A stretch of 64,000 nucleotides of DNA from Bacteroidota bacterium (GTDB taxonomy: Bacteria > Bacteroidota > Bacteroidia > Chitinophagales > LD1): NCBI GenBank assembly GCA_016722375.1, contig JADKJG010000005.1, positions 186,001 through 250,000 of the forward strand, written 5' to 3'. The position numbers and the translations under genes were made by a program. Of this stretch, positions 17,865 to 27,024 are shown piece after piece (positions within the stretch are counted from its first letter, which is position 1; every line of letters begins with the position of its first letter). The notes under the pieces are model-generated. The model was not told the DNA's origin and did not search any database. It saw nothing but the letters and a program-made list of their open reading frames with translations.

Positions 17865-18935
17865 TTACTTCAACTTGATATCCATCTTCACCGGTTGATG
17901 ATCTGAGTAGGCAAACTGCATATCGCTGGTTTTCACTTGCAGCACTTCGATATTTGGAGAAACAAAATAATAGTCAATTACCGTCGTGAAAGTTGTTGTT
18001 GGGTCATAGGGAAAATTGTTTTTCCGGTTGGAAGGAATAGCAGGGTCATAAACATAAGACCATCCGGGTATGTAGATAGAGTCATTGTTCATGAGATAAA
18101 GTTCATCTTCCTCTTTCTGCTTTTCCCATTGATGTACATTAAAGCCCGGAGGAGCGATGTTCCAGTCGCCACCGACTATCACATAGTTTCCTTTGGCATA
18201 CTCGTCTTCCATTATTTTCTTAGTCAGCGCTCTTTGCTCTACCTTCACTGTCCCTCCTTTATCATAAGCCTCGAAATGTGTATTTATGACTACGAGATTC
18301 TTTCCATTCTTAACCGGAAAGCGCTGCAACAATAGGCATCGGTCTAAGTAAAAGTAGCGGCGGGGAAAGTCTGAGATGCCGGGTAGGGATATGCGCTGTG
18401 ATTCTGAAGGCAGGTAACGACTGAGAGACTGCAAGCCGCCAAACACTTCACCGATAGGATTAGTGAATGGAAAGGGCAAAAACTTAACATCAAAATTTGG
18501 TGCAAAGGCCGAAACATGTTCGGGCAATTGTTTTTGAATTTCTTTCACCTGATCTGTTTTCCAACTTCTTTTACTCTTCCGGTCGGTCTCCTGCAAAAGG
18601 ATAAAATCTGTTTTGCGGTTCTCGACGAGATATTTTTTTATGCCTTCTAGGTCCTTGGTTACTTGTGCCTTAGGGGCGGTCACCATTTTACCTCCATCAT
18701 AAAAGAAATCAGTTTCAGCACCCAGACCGGCATAGCCGATATTCCAAATCAAAAGGCTAAGCACAGAATCTTCAATCACCACCGGTTGATGAAAGGAAGG
18801 ATTCTCCATGTTAACCGCGATATCTTCCACCGGTTTGGGCCGGAATTTGGTGAGCACGCCAAATAATATCATGCCTCCAACGTAAACGACCGCTGCCAAA
18901 ACCAAGATTCCGAAAACGAGTAGTATCTGTTTCAT
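17865..18935 (-). CDS. Endonuclease/exonuclease/phosphatase family protein
   Basis: 356 residues with one N-terminal membrane segment (about 3-24), so the catalytic domain should be anchored in the inner membrane. EEP-fold signatures are in order: LIWNIGYAG, LLQETDRKS, NTHFEAYDKGG, GGDWNIAP and finally YSDHQPVKMDI with the catalytic Asp-His. Such enzymes are phosphodiesterases acting on phospholipid, nucleotide or nucleic-acid substrates; the substrate here is unknown. It is divergent from the hydrolase at 19003, the two starts being only 67 bases apart. Confidence 0.85.
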   Translation of the reverse strand: MKQILLVFGILVLAAVVYVGGMILFGVLTKFRPKPVEDIAVNMENPSFHQPVVIEDSVLSLLIWNIGYAGLGAETDFFYDGGKMVTAPKAQVTKDLEGIKKYLVENRKTDFILLQETDRKSKRSWKTDQVKEIQKQLPEHVSAFAPNFDVKFLPFPFTNPIGEVFGGLQSLSRYLPSESQRISLPGISDFPRRYFYLDRCLLLQRFPVKNGKNLVVINTHFEAYDKGGTVKVEQRALTKKIMEDEYAKGNYVIVGGDWNIAPPGFNVHQWEKQKEEDELYLMNNDSIYIPGWSYVYDPAIPSNRKNNFPYDPTTTFTTVIDYYFVSPNIEVLQVKTSDMQFAYSDHQPVKMDIKLK

Positions 18936-18944
18936 ATATTCCGC

Positions 18945-18977
18945 TTTGAACTGAACACAATATAATTCCTACTTTTG
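18945..18977 (+). promoter_or_regulatory. Bacteroidota-type promoter upstream of lysophospholipase-like gene
   Basis: TTTG (18945-18948), 21 bases, then TACTTTTG (18970-18977) match both the -33 and the -7 (TAnnTTTG) elements. The ATG at 19003 follows about 25 bases later. This is the best promoter match in the window. Confidence 0.7.
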
Positions 18978-19002
18978 ATAACAAGCAAACAAATCGAAAA
19001 TT

Positions 19003-19833
19003 ATGAATCACTTTGAATGGAGTTGGACACAAGAAGGCGTGAAGTTCTATGCTCAGGGATGGAGCCCGCCGCAGACCAAAGGAGTGGTTTGCCTGATACA
19101 CGGATTTAATGAGCACAGCGGAAGATATCGGCATGTGGCGGAGCGATTATGCCAAGCGGGATATGCGATGCTGAGCTTTGATGAATTCGGTCATGGCAGA
19201 ACAGAGGGCAAACGCGGATATGCGCCCTCCTATGATGCAATGCTTGATTCAGTAAAGATAATTTTAGACGAAGCCAATACCCGCTTTCCAAACACGCCCA
19301 TATTTTTGTATGGGCACAGCATGGGCGGTGCGATTGTGGTGAACTTTATTTTAAAACGATCGTCAGCGATAAAAGGTGCCATTGCCACCGCGCCTTTATT
19401 CAAGCTGGCTTTTGAGCCACCCGCTTTCAAGGTGTTCTTAGCATGGATGATGAAAAGCATTTACCCAAAATTTTCGGAGAAGGCTAACTTAGATGCAGAT
19501 GCTATTTCGCGAGATAAAGAAGAAGTTCGGAAGTATATTGCCGACCCCTATAATCACGGCCGGATTACCGCAGGGCTTTTCTTTGGTATGCACAAAGCGG
19601 GTAAATGGGCTTTGGCTCATGCCGGCGAATTAAAAACTCCTTTGTTGATCATGCACGGCACTGCCGACCGGTTGACCTCGTATGAAGCCTCTAAAGAATT
19701 TTCGGAAAAGGCTTCAGACCAATTCCTCACCTTCAAAAGTTGGGAAGGCTATTATCATGAGCTTCACAACGAGCCAGAGCCGGACCGCACCGAGGTAGTG
19801 AATTATATTATCAAATGGCTCGAGGCATATTGA
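19003..19833 (+). CDS. Alpha/beta hydrolase, monoacylglycerol lipase-like
   Basis: 276 residues, Hydrolase_4 (serine aminopeptidase S33/lysophospholipase) type. CLIHGFNEHSGRY supplies the oxyanion hole, nucleophile Ser106 is in GHSMGGA, an acid lies in MHGTADRLTS, and the closing YYHELHNEPE carries the catalytic His (252 or 255). This family cleaves monoacylglycerols or lysophospholipids. No signal peptide. The ydcF-like gene begins 5 bases after its stop, so they form an operon behind the promoter at 18945-18977. Confidence 0.88.
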   Translation: MNHFEWSWTQEGVKFYAQGWSPPQTKGVVCLIHGFNEHSGRYRHVAERLCQAGYAMLSFDEFGHGRTEGKRGYAPSYDAMLDSVKIILDEANTRFPNTPIFLYGHSMGGAIVVNFILKRSSAIKGAIATAPLFKLAFEPPAFKVFLAWMMKSIYPKFSEKANLDADAISRDKEEVRKYIADPYNHGRITAGLFFGMHKAGKWALAHAGELKTPLLIMHGTADRLTSYEASKEFSEKASDQFLTFKSWEGYYHELHNEPEPDRTEVVNYIIKWLEAY

Positions 19834-19837
19834 GCCA

Positions 19838-20455
19838 ATGAAGAAACCGCTCTATTTAGTTTTGTTGCTGTTGTTTTTGTCTGTGGGATTTTTCGTTCTG
19901 CGCCATCCTATCCTGCGCTCCTTTGTCACCTTCTTGATTCATGAGGATTCCTTGCAGCACGCCGACGTCATGATTGTTCTTTCGGGAGGGGGATTCGACC
20001 GTGGGAACGAAGCGGCGAAAGTATATGAGCAGGGTTTTGCACCTAGAATTATCTGCACGGGTGGCAATCCGGTAATTGAAATGAAAGTATTTGGAATTGA
20101 TACCTTGGAAAGTGATATGACCGCCGCCAACCTTCGGCATCATCATATTCCCGATTCGGTCATCATTGAATTGCGCGAAGGAACCAGCACGAAAGAAGAA
20201 GCAGCGGTTATTCTGAATTATTGCCAATCAAACGCTATTAAACGAGTGATTCTAATTACTTCTTTACTCCATACAGGCCGAGCAAGGAATACTTTTTATA
20301 AACAATTACACCCACACAATATTGAGGTCATGATGCACGGTGCTCCCAGTTCTCGTTTTGACGAAATGTATTGGTGGCAAAGTGAAGACGGATTGATTGC
20401 CGTGAACAATGAGTGGATTAAACAGTTGTATTACTGGATCAAAATCCGAAGTTGA
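19838..20455 (+). CDS. YdcF/SanA/ElyC-like DUF218 membrane protein
   Basis: 205 residues. One N-terminal membrane helix (about 4-22) precedes a DUF218 domain with DVMIVLSGGGFDRGNEA, PRIICTGG and the conserved GTSTKEEAAVIL. In other bacteria DUF218 proteins (SanA, ElyC) affect envelope integrity and peptidoglycan precursor lipid carriers; the biochemical role is unsettled. It is translated right after the lipase-like gene, consistent with envelope lipid work, and is convergent with the second M43 protease. Confidence 0.85.
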   Translation: MKKPLYLVLLLLFLSVGFFVLRHPILRSFVTFLIHEDSLQHADVMIVLSGGGFDRGNEAAKVYEQGFAPRIICTGGNPVIEMKVFGIDTLESDMTAANLRHHHIPDSVIIELREGTSTKEEAAVILNYCQSNAIKRVILITSLLHTGRARNTFYKQLHPHNIEVMMHGAPSSRFDEMYWWQSEDGLIAVNNEWIKQLYYWIKIRS

Positions 20456-20487
20456 AAATAGCTGTAGTTCCTAAGCTAGTTGACCGA

Positions 20488-22620
20488 CTAATCTTTCACT
20501 AATTTTCTTTGGATTTGTGTATCGCCCGAAATAATGCGCAACACATAAATTCCCGAATTTAGCATAGAGCCATCCAGTTCCATACGATTCATTCCTTCGT
20601 TAACAAAGGATTCAACCGGCTGCATTACTTCTCGGCCATTCAGATCATAAACAGCTACACTGACTTTTCCCGCTTTTAGTAAAGAGAGATTTAATATCGT
20701 ATAGCCATTTGTTGGATTAGGGAAAAGAGTGGCCTCTTCAATCGACGCTGTTTCATTCAGACCGGTCACCATCACATTACCGATATTGATGTCATCTAAA
20801 TAGAAGTTGTTGGTTTGGATCGAACTGAACAGTTGGAAACGGAAACGCACATTCGGCTGCCTCAGATTGAGATTTGATGGAATAGAGATATTCACCTTTT
20901 TCCAAGAACCCGCTTCTTGCAAAGGCTTCCAAGAGCCTACCCAACTGCCCATGACCAACCGGGTGCCTCCGATTTTGTAAATATTTTTCCAATTCACACC
21001 ACAATCGCTTGAGGCAGAAACTACTAATGAATCTTCCCAAGAAGGAGGAAACCCGTTCCAACTTGCTAGGGAGTAAAAAAATGAAAGCGTCATTTGATCA
21101 GGAGCCAAAGAAGACATATCTATTCCGGGCGAAACAATTTCATCTATATCACGGTTTGCACGAGTGAAATAATTATTGACAAAGGCACTTCCCGTACCGG
21201 TATGTGAGACTTCGTTGGTTTGTTGAAACCGGGTATTGTTCTGGTCATAGTTTACGGATGCCCAGTCAACATCAAAAATGCTTGAGTATTCAAATCCTTC
21301 ATAGTAAGGCGCATAGTATAACCCATTACTGTATCCGGTGAACACGGCAAACGAGTCTACTTTTGTACTGGACTTATCGGGGTTATCAAGATTACGTACG
21401 GTCAAACTGACCCGATGCCAACCATAATCAAGAAATTGAACTACCGGGTTTTTAAGCGTGGAACTGGAGGGACTTGCATTGTCAAACTCCCAGTAATATT
21501 CGTCTATCTGAGCATTATCCGAAGCATCATAAAAATATACAGATTGATTTGAACAGGCATACCGCTTGGACAAAGCAAAATCTGCCACCGGCACACCGAC
21601 CAATGGCACGGTGTTCAGCACGCCTGTCGCAATCAGATTTTCGCCAGAATATAAATTAGATCGCTGAGAAACTGTAGAACTCAAAGCGGCTAGCATCCTG
21701 TCTTTTTGACCTTCTGTAAACATGTTTGAGCAATAGGAATAATCCATATAGTTCTGATAATTTTCAATCACTCCGGGGTTACATTCCTGCGCATTTTGAG
21801 GATAGGGACAAAAATCCCATCCTTTAGTTAAAGGAGTATCATCTACCTCATCATCTCCACAAGACATACGTGGGCTATTGGTATCTCCCCAAGTGTGTTT
21901 TAGATTCAGGTAATGCCCGATTTCATGCGTCAAAGCACGTGACCGAACCGGAGTGGAGGTGCCTATGCTGCCCACGTAATTGTGAAGAATCATAATGCCA
22001 TCCATGCTTGGTGTATTATAAATACTCGAAACTCCTCCCGGATAGTAGGCATAGCCTGCTGCACCTTCCCTCATGGTTTTTGCGGTCCAGACATTCAGAT
22101 ATTTTTCTCGTGGCCATGAACTTAGTTTGGAATAATCATCGCCCACAAATGTTTGTACCGTGTTAATACGGTCTATACCGTTGGTAATATTTCCCTTTGG
22201 ATCTATATTGGCCAATCGAAATTCTATGCCGATATTTCCAATGTATTGTTGCATGGAGGGAATGACCAGTGAAGTATCTGCATTGCGTTTATTGTAGTCT
22301 GTATTCAGAATACGCAATTGATCCATTATCTGCTCATTTGAAATATTTTCTGCTCCTCCCTGATGGAGAATATGAAAAACTACTGGAATGATAATAGGCT
22401 CAGAACGTTGTGCCTGACTGCTCTTATTGTTCTGGATGTATTGCTTAGTAAAGTCTTCGAGTTTCGCTTCTTCCGCAAGAATTTCAGGATGCAAAGCAAT
22501 GCGCTGCCTCCTCATTTCATCAGTGCCACACCGAAAGGTTTCGCTTTGAGAGAAGGATTGAAAATGAAGCAGAAGAATAAGGGCAGAAAACAAGAAAGTA
22601 GTAAAACGAGTTCTTTTCAT
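20488..22620 (-). CDS. Secreted M43 metalloprotease with PKD domain and T9SS signal
   Basis: 710 residues. Sec signal peptide about 1-25; M43 catalytic domain with zinc site HEIGHYLNLKH beginning at His232 and the Met-turn region MDYSYC; a PKD-like domain about 340-410 (YWEFDNASPS, HRVSLTVRN); a MAM/lectin-like beta domain about 430-625 with a LDDINIG edge; and a T9SS type A module about 635-710 (LFPNPTNGYTILNLS ... GIYVLRI). It is an extracellular protease and a paralogue of the gene at 15115, sharing the FRCGTDEMRRQRI-like pro-region, but with a different middle part. Confidence 0.92.
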   Translation of the reverse strand: MKRTRFTTFLFSALILLLHFQSFSQSETFRCGTDEMRRQRIALHPEILAEEAKLEDFTKQYIQNNKSSQAQRSEPIIIPVVFHILHQGGAENISNEQIMDQLRILNTDYNKRNADTSLVIPSMQQYIGNIGIEFRLANIDPKGNITNGIDRINTVQTFVGDDYSKLSSWPREKYLNVWTAKTMREGAAGYAYYPGGVSSIYNTPSMDGIMILHNYVGSIGTSTPVRSRALTHEIGHYLNLKHTWGDTNSPRMSCGDDEVDDTPLTKGWDFCPYPQNAQECNPGVIENYQNYMDYSYCSNMFTEGQKDRMLAALSSTVSQRSNLYSGENLIATGVLNTVPLVGVPVADFALSKRYACSNQSVYFYDASDNAQIDEYYWEFDNASPSSSTLKNPVVQFLDYGWHRVSLTVRNLDNPDKSSTKVDSFAVFTGYSNGLYYAPYYEGFEYSSIFDVDWASVNYDQNNTRFQQTNEVSHTGTGSAFVNNYFTRANRDIDEIVSPGIDMSSLAPDQMTLSFFYSLASWNGFPPSWEDSLVVSASSDCGVNWKNIYKIGGTRLVMGSWVGSWKPLQEAGSWKKVNISIPSNLNLRQPNVRFRFQLFSSIQTNNFYLDDINIGNVMVTGLNETASIEEATLFPNPTNGYTILNLSLLKAGKVSVAVYDLNGREVMQPVESFVNEGMNRMELDGSMLNSGIYVLRIISGDTQIQRKLVKD

Positions 22621-22879
22621 ATAGCGTAACTAATAATCAACAAACAACTATTTTTTATAAGGTTTTTAAAATCTTGATTAGGCAAATAAAAAAACTCTCA
22701 TTAAACCATTCTAACTACAAGATATATTTTGTGGATAAATGTTCAAAAAATGACACTGAGATGACAAACGAACAAGGCCCACTCATTTGAGGCTATTTAT
22801 AGAAGAAGGCTGCTTTCATAATCCATACCTAAAAAACAGGCCTCTGATAATCTTCTGGCTTGTCAGCCGCTGCGTTTAT

Positions 22880-23806
22880 TTAGAACCATTTTCTTTTCAT
22901 GAAAATAATTACTCCAAAAGATGAAAAACCTAATGATATCAATAGAACTATCCAAAAGCCAGATTTGTTATTCTCCAGTGCATTGGGCACATTCATTCCA
23001 TATAAACTTGCAATTAAAGTCGGTATCATTAAAATTAAAGAAATGGATGTAAGTTGCTTCATAATAACATTAAGGTTATTAGATATTACCGAAGCATAAG
23101 CATCCATCATACCACTTAGAATATTGCTATAGACATTAGTCGTTTCAAGTGCTTGCCTTAATTCAATTTCAACATCTTCCACCAATTCATAGTCAAAGGT
23201 ATCTTTAAGATGCTTCGTGTTTTTTAGTCTATGGACCAAAATGTCGTTGCCTTTTAAAGAAGTCGTAAAAAAGACTAAACACTTTTCTAGTTGCAATAAG
23301 GTTTGCAAGTCTTCATTTCTAATTGATTTCTCCAGTTGATTTTCAGCGGACTTGATATTTTGGTTTATCTGTTTTAAATATTTTTGAAACCAGACGCTTG
23401 ATGATAATAGCAATCTGAAAACTAAATAGTAACTGTCTTTAATTTTTATCCTTTTCCTTTTTGTATAAGTAATGAAATCCGGAATTACTTCGGAATTATG
23501 AAAACAGATGGAAACAAAAATATCGCCTTTGAATATCAACCCAAGAGGGATGGTGGAAAAGGGCGATTTTAAATCAGCACTTTTATAAGGAAGTCTTAAA
23601 ATTATCAAAGTCCATCCATCTTCTATCTCGATGCGGGGTCTTTCATCCACATCTTCTATATCATTATAGAACGCTTCGGGAATTTGAATTTCTTGAAGCA
23701 AATATGCTTTGTCTTCTTGGGTCGGCTGTTCAATATTTATCCAACATTTTGCTTCCCATTTTTCAATTGAAACTAAGCCAATTCCGTCTTTTAAAAAGGT
23801 CTTCAT
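22880..23806 (-). CDS. corA: CorA family Mg2+/divalent cation channel
   Basis: 308 residues. A large soluble N-terminal domain with long helices is followed by two C-terminal membrane helices (about 250-269 and 283-303). The pore signature YGMNVPN has Gly270-Met271-Asn272, the selectivity filter of CorA channels, here in the GMNVP form also common in CorA proteins. It should be a pentameric inner-membrane magnesium (or cobalt/nickel/zinc) channel. It is a single gene; a 919-base gap with a repeat array lies upstream of it. Confidence 0.9.
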   Translation of the reverse strand: MKTFLKDGIGLVSIEKWEAKCWINIEQPTQEDKAYLLQEIQIPEAFYNDIEDVDERPRIEIEDGWTLIILRLPYKSADLKSPFSTIPLGLIFKGDIFVSICFHNSEVIPDFITYTKRKRIKIKDSYYLVFRLLLSSSVWFQKYLKQINQNIKSAENQLEKSIRNEDLQTLLQLEKCLVFFTTSLKGNDILVHRLKNTKHLKDTFDYELVEDVEIELRQALETTNVYSNILSGMMDAYASVISNNLNVIMKQLTSISLILMIPTLIASLYGMNVPNALENNKSGFWIVLLISLGFSSFGVIIFMKRKWF

Positions 23807-24725
23807 ACCGTCTCCCCCGCCTGTTAAAGAATAGAGGCGAGGTGTTTAATCCCTATTCAAGTTGAACAATCAAAACAATAATCGTCCATAGCCTTGGATA
23901 ATTAATTTCTGTGTTGCAAAAATATTGTTTTTTAAAATGCCGGTCACCATTTTTATAATGGCTGTCAAGAGAACAGGAACTAATTGTCAAGGAGATTCTA
24001 GTGGATGTTGACTGTAGCTCTTAACTAAATGGCTTTAAACATGACGATTACAGAGAAAAATATGGATTCGCAGATTTAGTGGCAAAGCCTGTTTTGAGCT
24101 AACAGGTGCCGAATAGCAGCTAACTGGTACCTGTCTTTAGCTGATTGGTACCGAATAGCAGCTAACAGGGACCGAATAGCTACGATCAGGCATCTGTCTT
24201 TGGCTAACAGGTGCCGAATAGCCACTAACTGGGACCTATCTTTGGCTAACAGGCACCGAGTAGCTACTAACAGGGACCTGTCTTTAGCTAACTGGGACCG
24301 AGTAGCTACGAACAGGGACCTGTCTCTTACTAACAGGGACCGAATAGCTGGAGATGGGTACCGAATAGATATAAGTCGGTCAAAAGCGGAAAGGGAAGAG
24401 GACAATTTGGCAGAATAACTACAGCCATTCATCCGAGATACATACATCATTGTAAATAGCTCATAACTCCTGCAAGCAGATAGGCTATGGCTACCATACA
24501 ATAATAGGTTAGCATACAATATTCTCGTTAGGTTAGACGTATCATATATATGGAGGCTAGCATGGAACCGGCTTCTTGTCTTTATATATAGTAGGTAGGG
24601 GTGATGCAAATTATGTATGTATATCTATCGCTGAAAGCAATTGTAAAAGGGCTATATTTACCACTATATAACCGTAATAGAACATTTTAGACAAGCATAA
24701 ATTTATTTACTTAAAATAACACAAG
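23807..24725. other. 919-base intergenic gap with 21-bp array
   Basis: No gene is supported here. The left part (23807-24097) should hold the corA promoter; the middle holds repeat array B; the right part (24371-24725) is AT-rich and should contain the catalase promoter, but no full TTTG/TAnnTTTG pair was found. A 178-residue minus-strand open frame (24076-24609) arises because the repeat has no stops in that frame and is not considered a gene. Confidence 0.6.
24098..24370. repeat. 21-bp tandem array B (13 units, two alternating types)
   Basis: Thirteen adjacent units of exactly 21 bases, each starting near gctaacaggg/tacc. Two endings alternate: type A ends cgaatagcN and type B ends ctgtctttN. 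The order is A-B-A-A-B-A-B-A-B-A-B-A-A, implying mostly growth by 42-base steps. Unit sequence is unrelated to array A, but the period is the same. There are no unique spacers, so it is not a CRISPR. Confidence 0.88.
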
Positions 24726-26186
24726 ATGAAGGACGAAAAGAAAAAACTCACATCGGTTTCAGGGAGACCAATAGCCGAAAATCAAAATGTAAAGACAGCA
24801 GGGAAAAAGGGCCCCATGCTGTTAGAAGACTTTTGGTTTCTTGAAAAACTGGCTCATTTTGATAGAGAAGTAATTCCCGAAAGAAGAATGCATGCTAAAG
24901 GTTCTGGTGCTTTTGGAACTTTTACGGTTACTCATGACATTACCAAATACACCAAGGCAAAAATATTTTCGACGATTGGCAAAAAAACAGATTTGTTTGT
25001 TCGTTTTTCGACCGTTGCCGGGGAGCGTGGTGCAGCAGATGCAGAAAGAGATATTCGAGGATTTGCCATTAAGTTTTATACCGAAGAAGGTAATTGGGAT
25101 TTAGCCGGGAATAATACACCGGTATTCTTTCTTAAAGACCCTTATAAGTTTCCTGATTTGAACAAAGCGGTGAAACGCGACCCCAAAACAAACCTGCGAA
25201 GCGCCAATCACAATTGGGATTTTTGGACCTTGCTGCCCGAAGCACTTCATCAAATTACCATTGTCATGAGTGATAGGGGAATTCCTAAAACCTACAGACA
25301 CATGCACGGTTTCGGAAGCCATACCTTTAGTTTTATTAATGCTAAAAACGAACGGTATTGGGTGAAGTTTCATTTCAAATCGGTGCAAGGAATTCAAAAC
25401 CTGACCAATGCTGAAGCAGCGGCAATCGTAGGCAAGGACAGAGAAAGCAATCAAAGAGATTTGTTTACGGCGATTGAAAAAGGTGATTTTCCTAAATGGG
25501 AATTGAAAGTCCAAATCATGCCGGAAGCAGAGGCTAAAACCTACCGTTTTGATCCGTTTGATTTGACCAAAGTATGGCCACATGGCGATTATCCCTTGAT
25601 AGATGTGGGGGTTATGGAGCTCAATAAAAATCCGGAAAATTATTTTGCTGATGTGGAGCAAGCTGCTTTTAATCCGGCTAATGTGGTTCCCGGCATCGGG
25701 TTCTCTCCAGATAAAATGTTACAAGGACGATTGTTCTCCTACGGCGACGCACAACGTTATAGATTGGGAGTCAATCATTATCAAATCCCGGTAAATAAGC
25801 CCAAGTGTCCATTTCATAATTTCCATCGCGATGGGGCCATGCGTATAGATGGCAATGAAGGCTCCACGCTGCATTATGAACCTAACAGCTACGGACAATG
25901 GCAGGAACAAAAGGAATTCGTAGAGCCTTCTTTAGAATTAGAAGGTGCTGCATTTCATTATGACCACCGGGAAGATGAAGACTATTACACACAACCGGGT
26001 AATCTTTTTAGAATCTTGACGGCAGAACAAAAACAAGTGTTGTTTGACAATACGGCTGCTGAGGTTGGCGGTGCCGAAAAATTCATTCAAGAAAGGCATA
26101 TTTCTAATTGCTATAAAGCAGACCCTGCTTACGGGAAAGGTGTTGCTATGGCTTTGGGAATCAATATCAGTGACTTGAAGTTGTAA
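24726..26186 (+). CDS. katA: Catalase (monofunctional haem, small-subunit clade)
   Basis: 486 residues, typical of clade 3 KatA. It disproportionates hydrogen peroxide in the cytoplasm. The N-terminal signature TSVSGRPIAENQ is present; the distal catalytic His56 lies in PERRMHAKGSGAFG, an Asn near 128 in GNNTPVFF, and the proximal haem-ligand Tyr339 in RLFSYGDAQRYR. HNFHRDGAM is also intact. It opens a stretch of peroxide and stress genes. No adjacent regulator such as OxyR or PerR is visible. Confidence 0.95.
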   Translation: MKDEKKKLTSVSGRPIAENQNVKTAGKKGPMLLEDFWFLEKLAHFDREVIPERRMHAKGSGAFGTFTVTHDITKYTKAKIFSTIGKKTDLFVRFSTVAGERGAADAERDIRGFAIKFYTEEGNWDLAGNNTPVFFLKDPYKFPDLNKAVKRDPKTNLRSANHNWDFWTLLPEALHQITIVMSDRGIPKTYRHMHGFGSHTFSFINAKNERYWVKFHFKSVQGIQNLTNAEAAAIVGKDRESNQRDLFTAIEKGDFPKWELKVQIMPEAEAKTYRFDPFDLTKVWPHGDYPLIDVGVMELNKNPENYFADVEQAAFNPANVVPGIGFSPDKMLQGRLFSYGDAQRYRLGVNHYQIPVNKPKCPFHNFHRDGAMRIDGNEGSTLHYEPNSYGQWQEQKEFVEPSLELEGAAFHYDHREDEDYYTQPGNLFRILTAEQKQVLFDNTAAEVGGAEKFIQERHISNCYKADPAYGKGVAMALGINISDLKL

Positions 26187-26441
26187 AGAATAAAGCGCTC
26201 TATAATCGAGTAGCCTCTTTCAGCCAGATGTCTCTGAAGGCGAGAGAAGTTCATCGTGCTGCTCATGCAGGTTAGGCGTATTAAAAAAACCAGCAAGACA
26301 ATTACTTCTTGTCTTTCAATGAAAGAGACAGAAGGAGCCATTATGTACCTATAGCAAAAAGCAATTTTCTTGTTCTTAGAGGACATGGACCGGAGTTGTT
26401 GTCCGGAGGAGTAAATTAGCTAACCGTTCCAAAAAGAAGCT

Positions 26442-26960
26442 ATGAATAAGCCCTTGTATCAATTTTTTGCAGAAGATCATCACCGGATTGATCAGTTGTT
26501 GTATAAGATGACTGAGCAACCAAACGAAATTGAAATGAATTATTACCATCAATTTCGAAACCGGTTATTGCGGCATATTAAAATGGAAGAGAAAATCCTT
26601 TTTCCGGCAGCAAAAAGGGCAGATCAAACATTGATGCAGGAACTCATTCCAAGGTATCGGCTTGAGCATGGAGCACTGACTGCGTTAATGGTGCCCCCAC
26701 CTACTACATCTATAATTGGAGTGGTTAGGTATCTTTTAGAAAGACACAATCTGGCTGAAGAGGAGCCGGGCGGATTGTATGAAATTTGTGAGGCATTGAC
26801 GCACGATCAAACGCAGGAGCTTTTAGATCAACTTATAGTTACGGAAGAAGTTCCCTTGCATCCTCCAAATCCGGCACCCATCGCAATAGAAGCTGCCAGG
26901 CGAGCTTTAGCGAGAGCAGGCTATGATTTTGATGAAATCGTCCAGCTCTCTAACGAGTAG
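26442..26960 (+). CDS. Hemerythrin HHE domain protein
   Basis: 172 residues, a four-helix HHE cation-binding domain. Candidate di-iron ligands are His13/His14 (EDHHRIDQ), His46 and Glu50 (HIKMEEK), His75 (RLEHGAL) and a later His in LERHNLAEEE. Such proteins bind oxygen or nitric oxide, or supply iron for cluster repair. The DUF2249 gene just downstream is convergent and separated by a strong terminator; this pair of families commonly occurs together in nitric-oxide/denitrification gene neighbourhoods. Confidence 0.85.
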   Translation: MNKPLYQFFAEDHHRIDQLLYKMTEQPNEIEMNYYHQFRNRLLRHIKMEEKILFPAAKRADQTLMQELIPRYRLEHGALTALMVPPPTTSIIGVVRYLLERHNLAEEEPGGLYEICEALTHDQTQELLDQLIVTEEVPLHPPNPAPIAIEAARRALARAGYDFDEIVQLSNE

Positions 26961-26992
26961 TCAAGGATAAAAAATCAAAAAGGAGCATAAAA

Positions 26993-27017
26993 AAAGGGAA
27001 CCATGTTGGTTCCCTTT
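26993..27017. terminator. Bidirectional intrinsic terminator
   Basis: AAAGGGAACC (26993-27002) and GGTTCCCTTT (27008-27017) form a perfect 10-bp stem with a 5-base loop, flanked by an A-run on the left and a T-run a few bases to the right. It lies between the convergent hemerythrin and DUF2249 genes and can serve both. Confidence 0.85.
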
Positions 27018-27024
27018 ATGAAGA

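Noticed and set aside
24098..24370. Possible CRISPR array
   Set aside because: Units are contiguous with no unique spacers, and no cas genes are nearby.
24076..24609. A 178-residue minus-strand open frame with a repeated LLAKDRSQLVAIR-like sequence
   Set aside because: It is produced by the 21-bp array, whose length is a multiple of three; it has no recognisable start signals or domain, and the part outside the array is unlike any protein.
26187..26441. Hidden gene or tRNA between catalase and hemerythrin
   Set aside because: No open frame of merit and no cloverleaf-like pattern; only a short CCGGA/TCCGG pair near 26391-26408 was seen.
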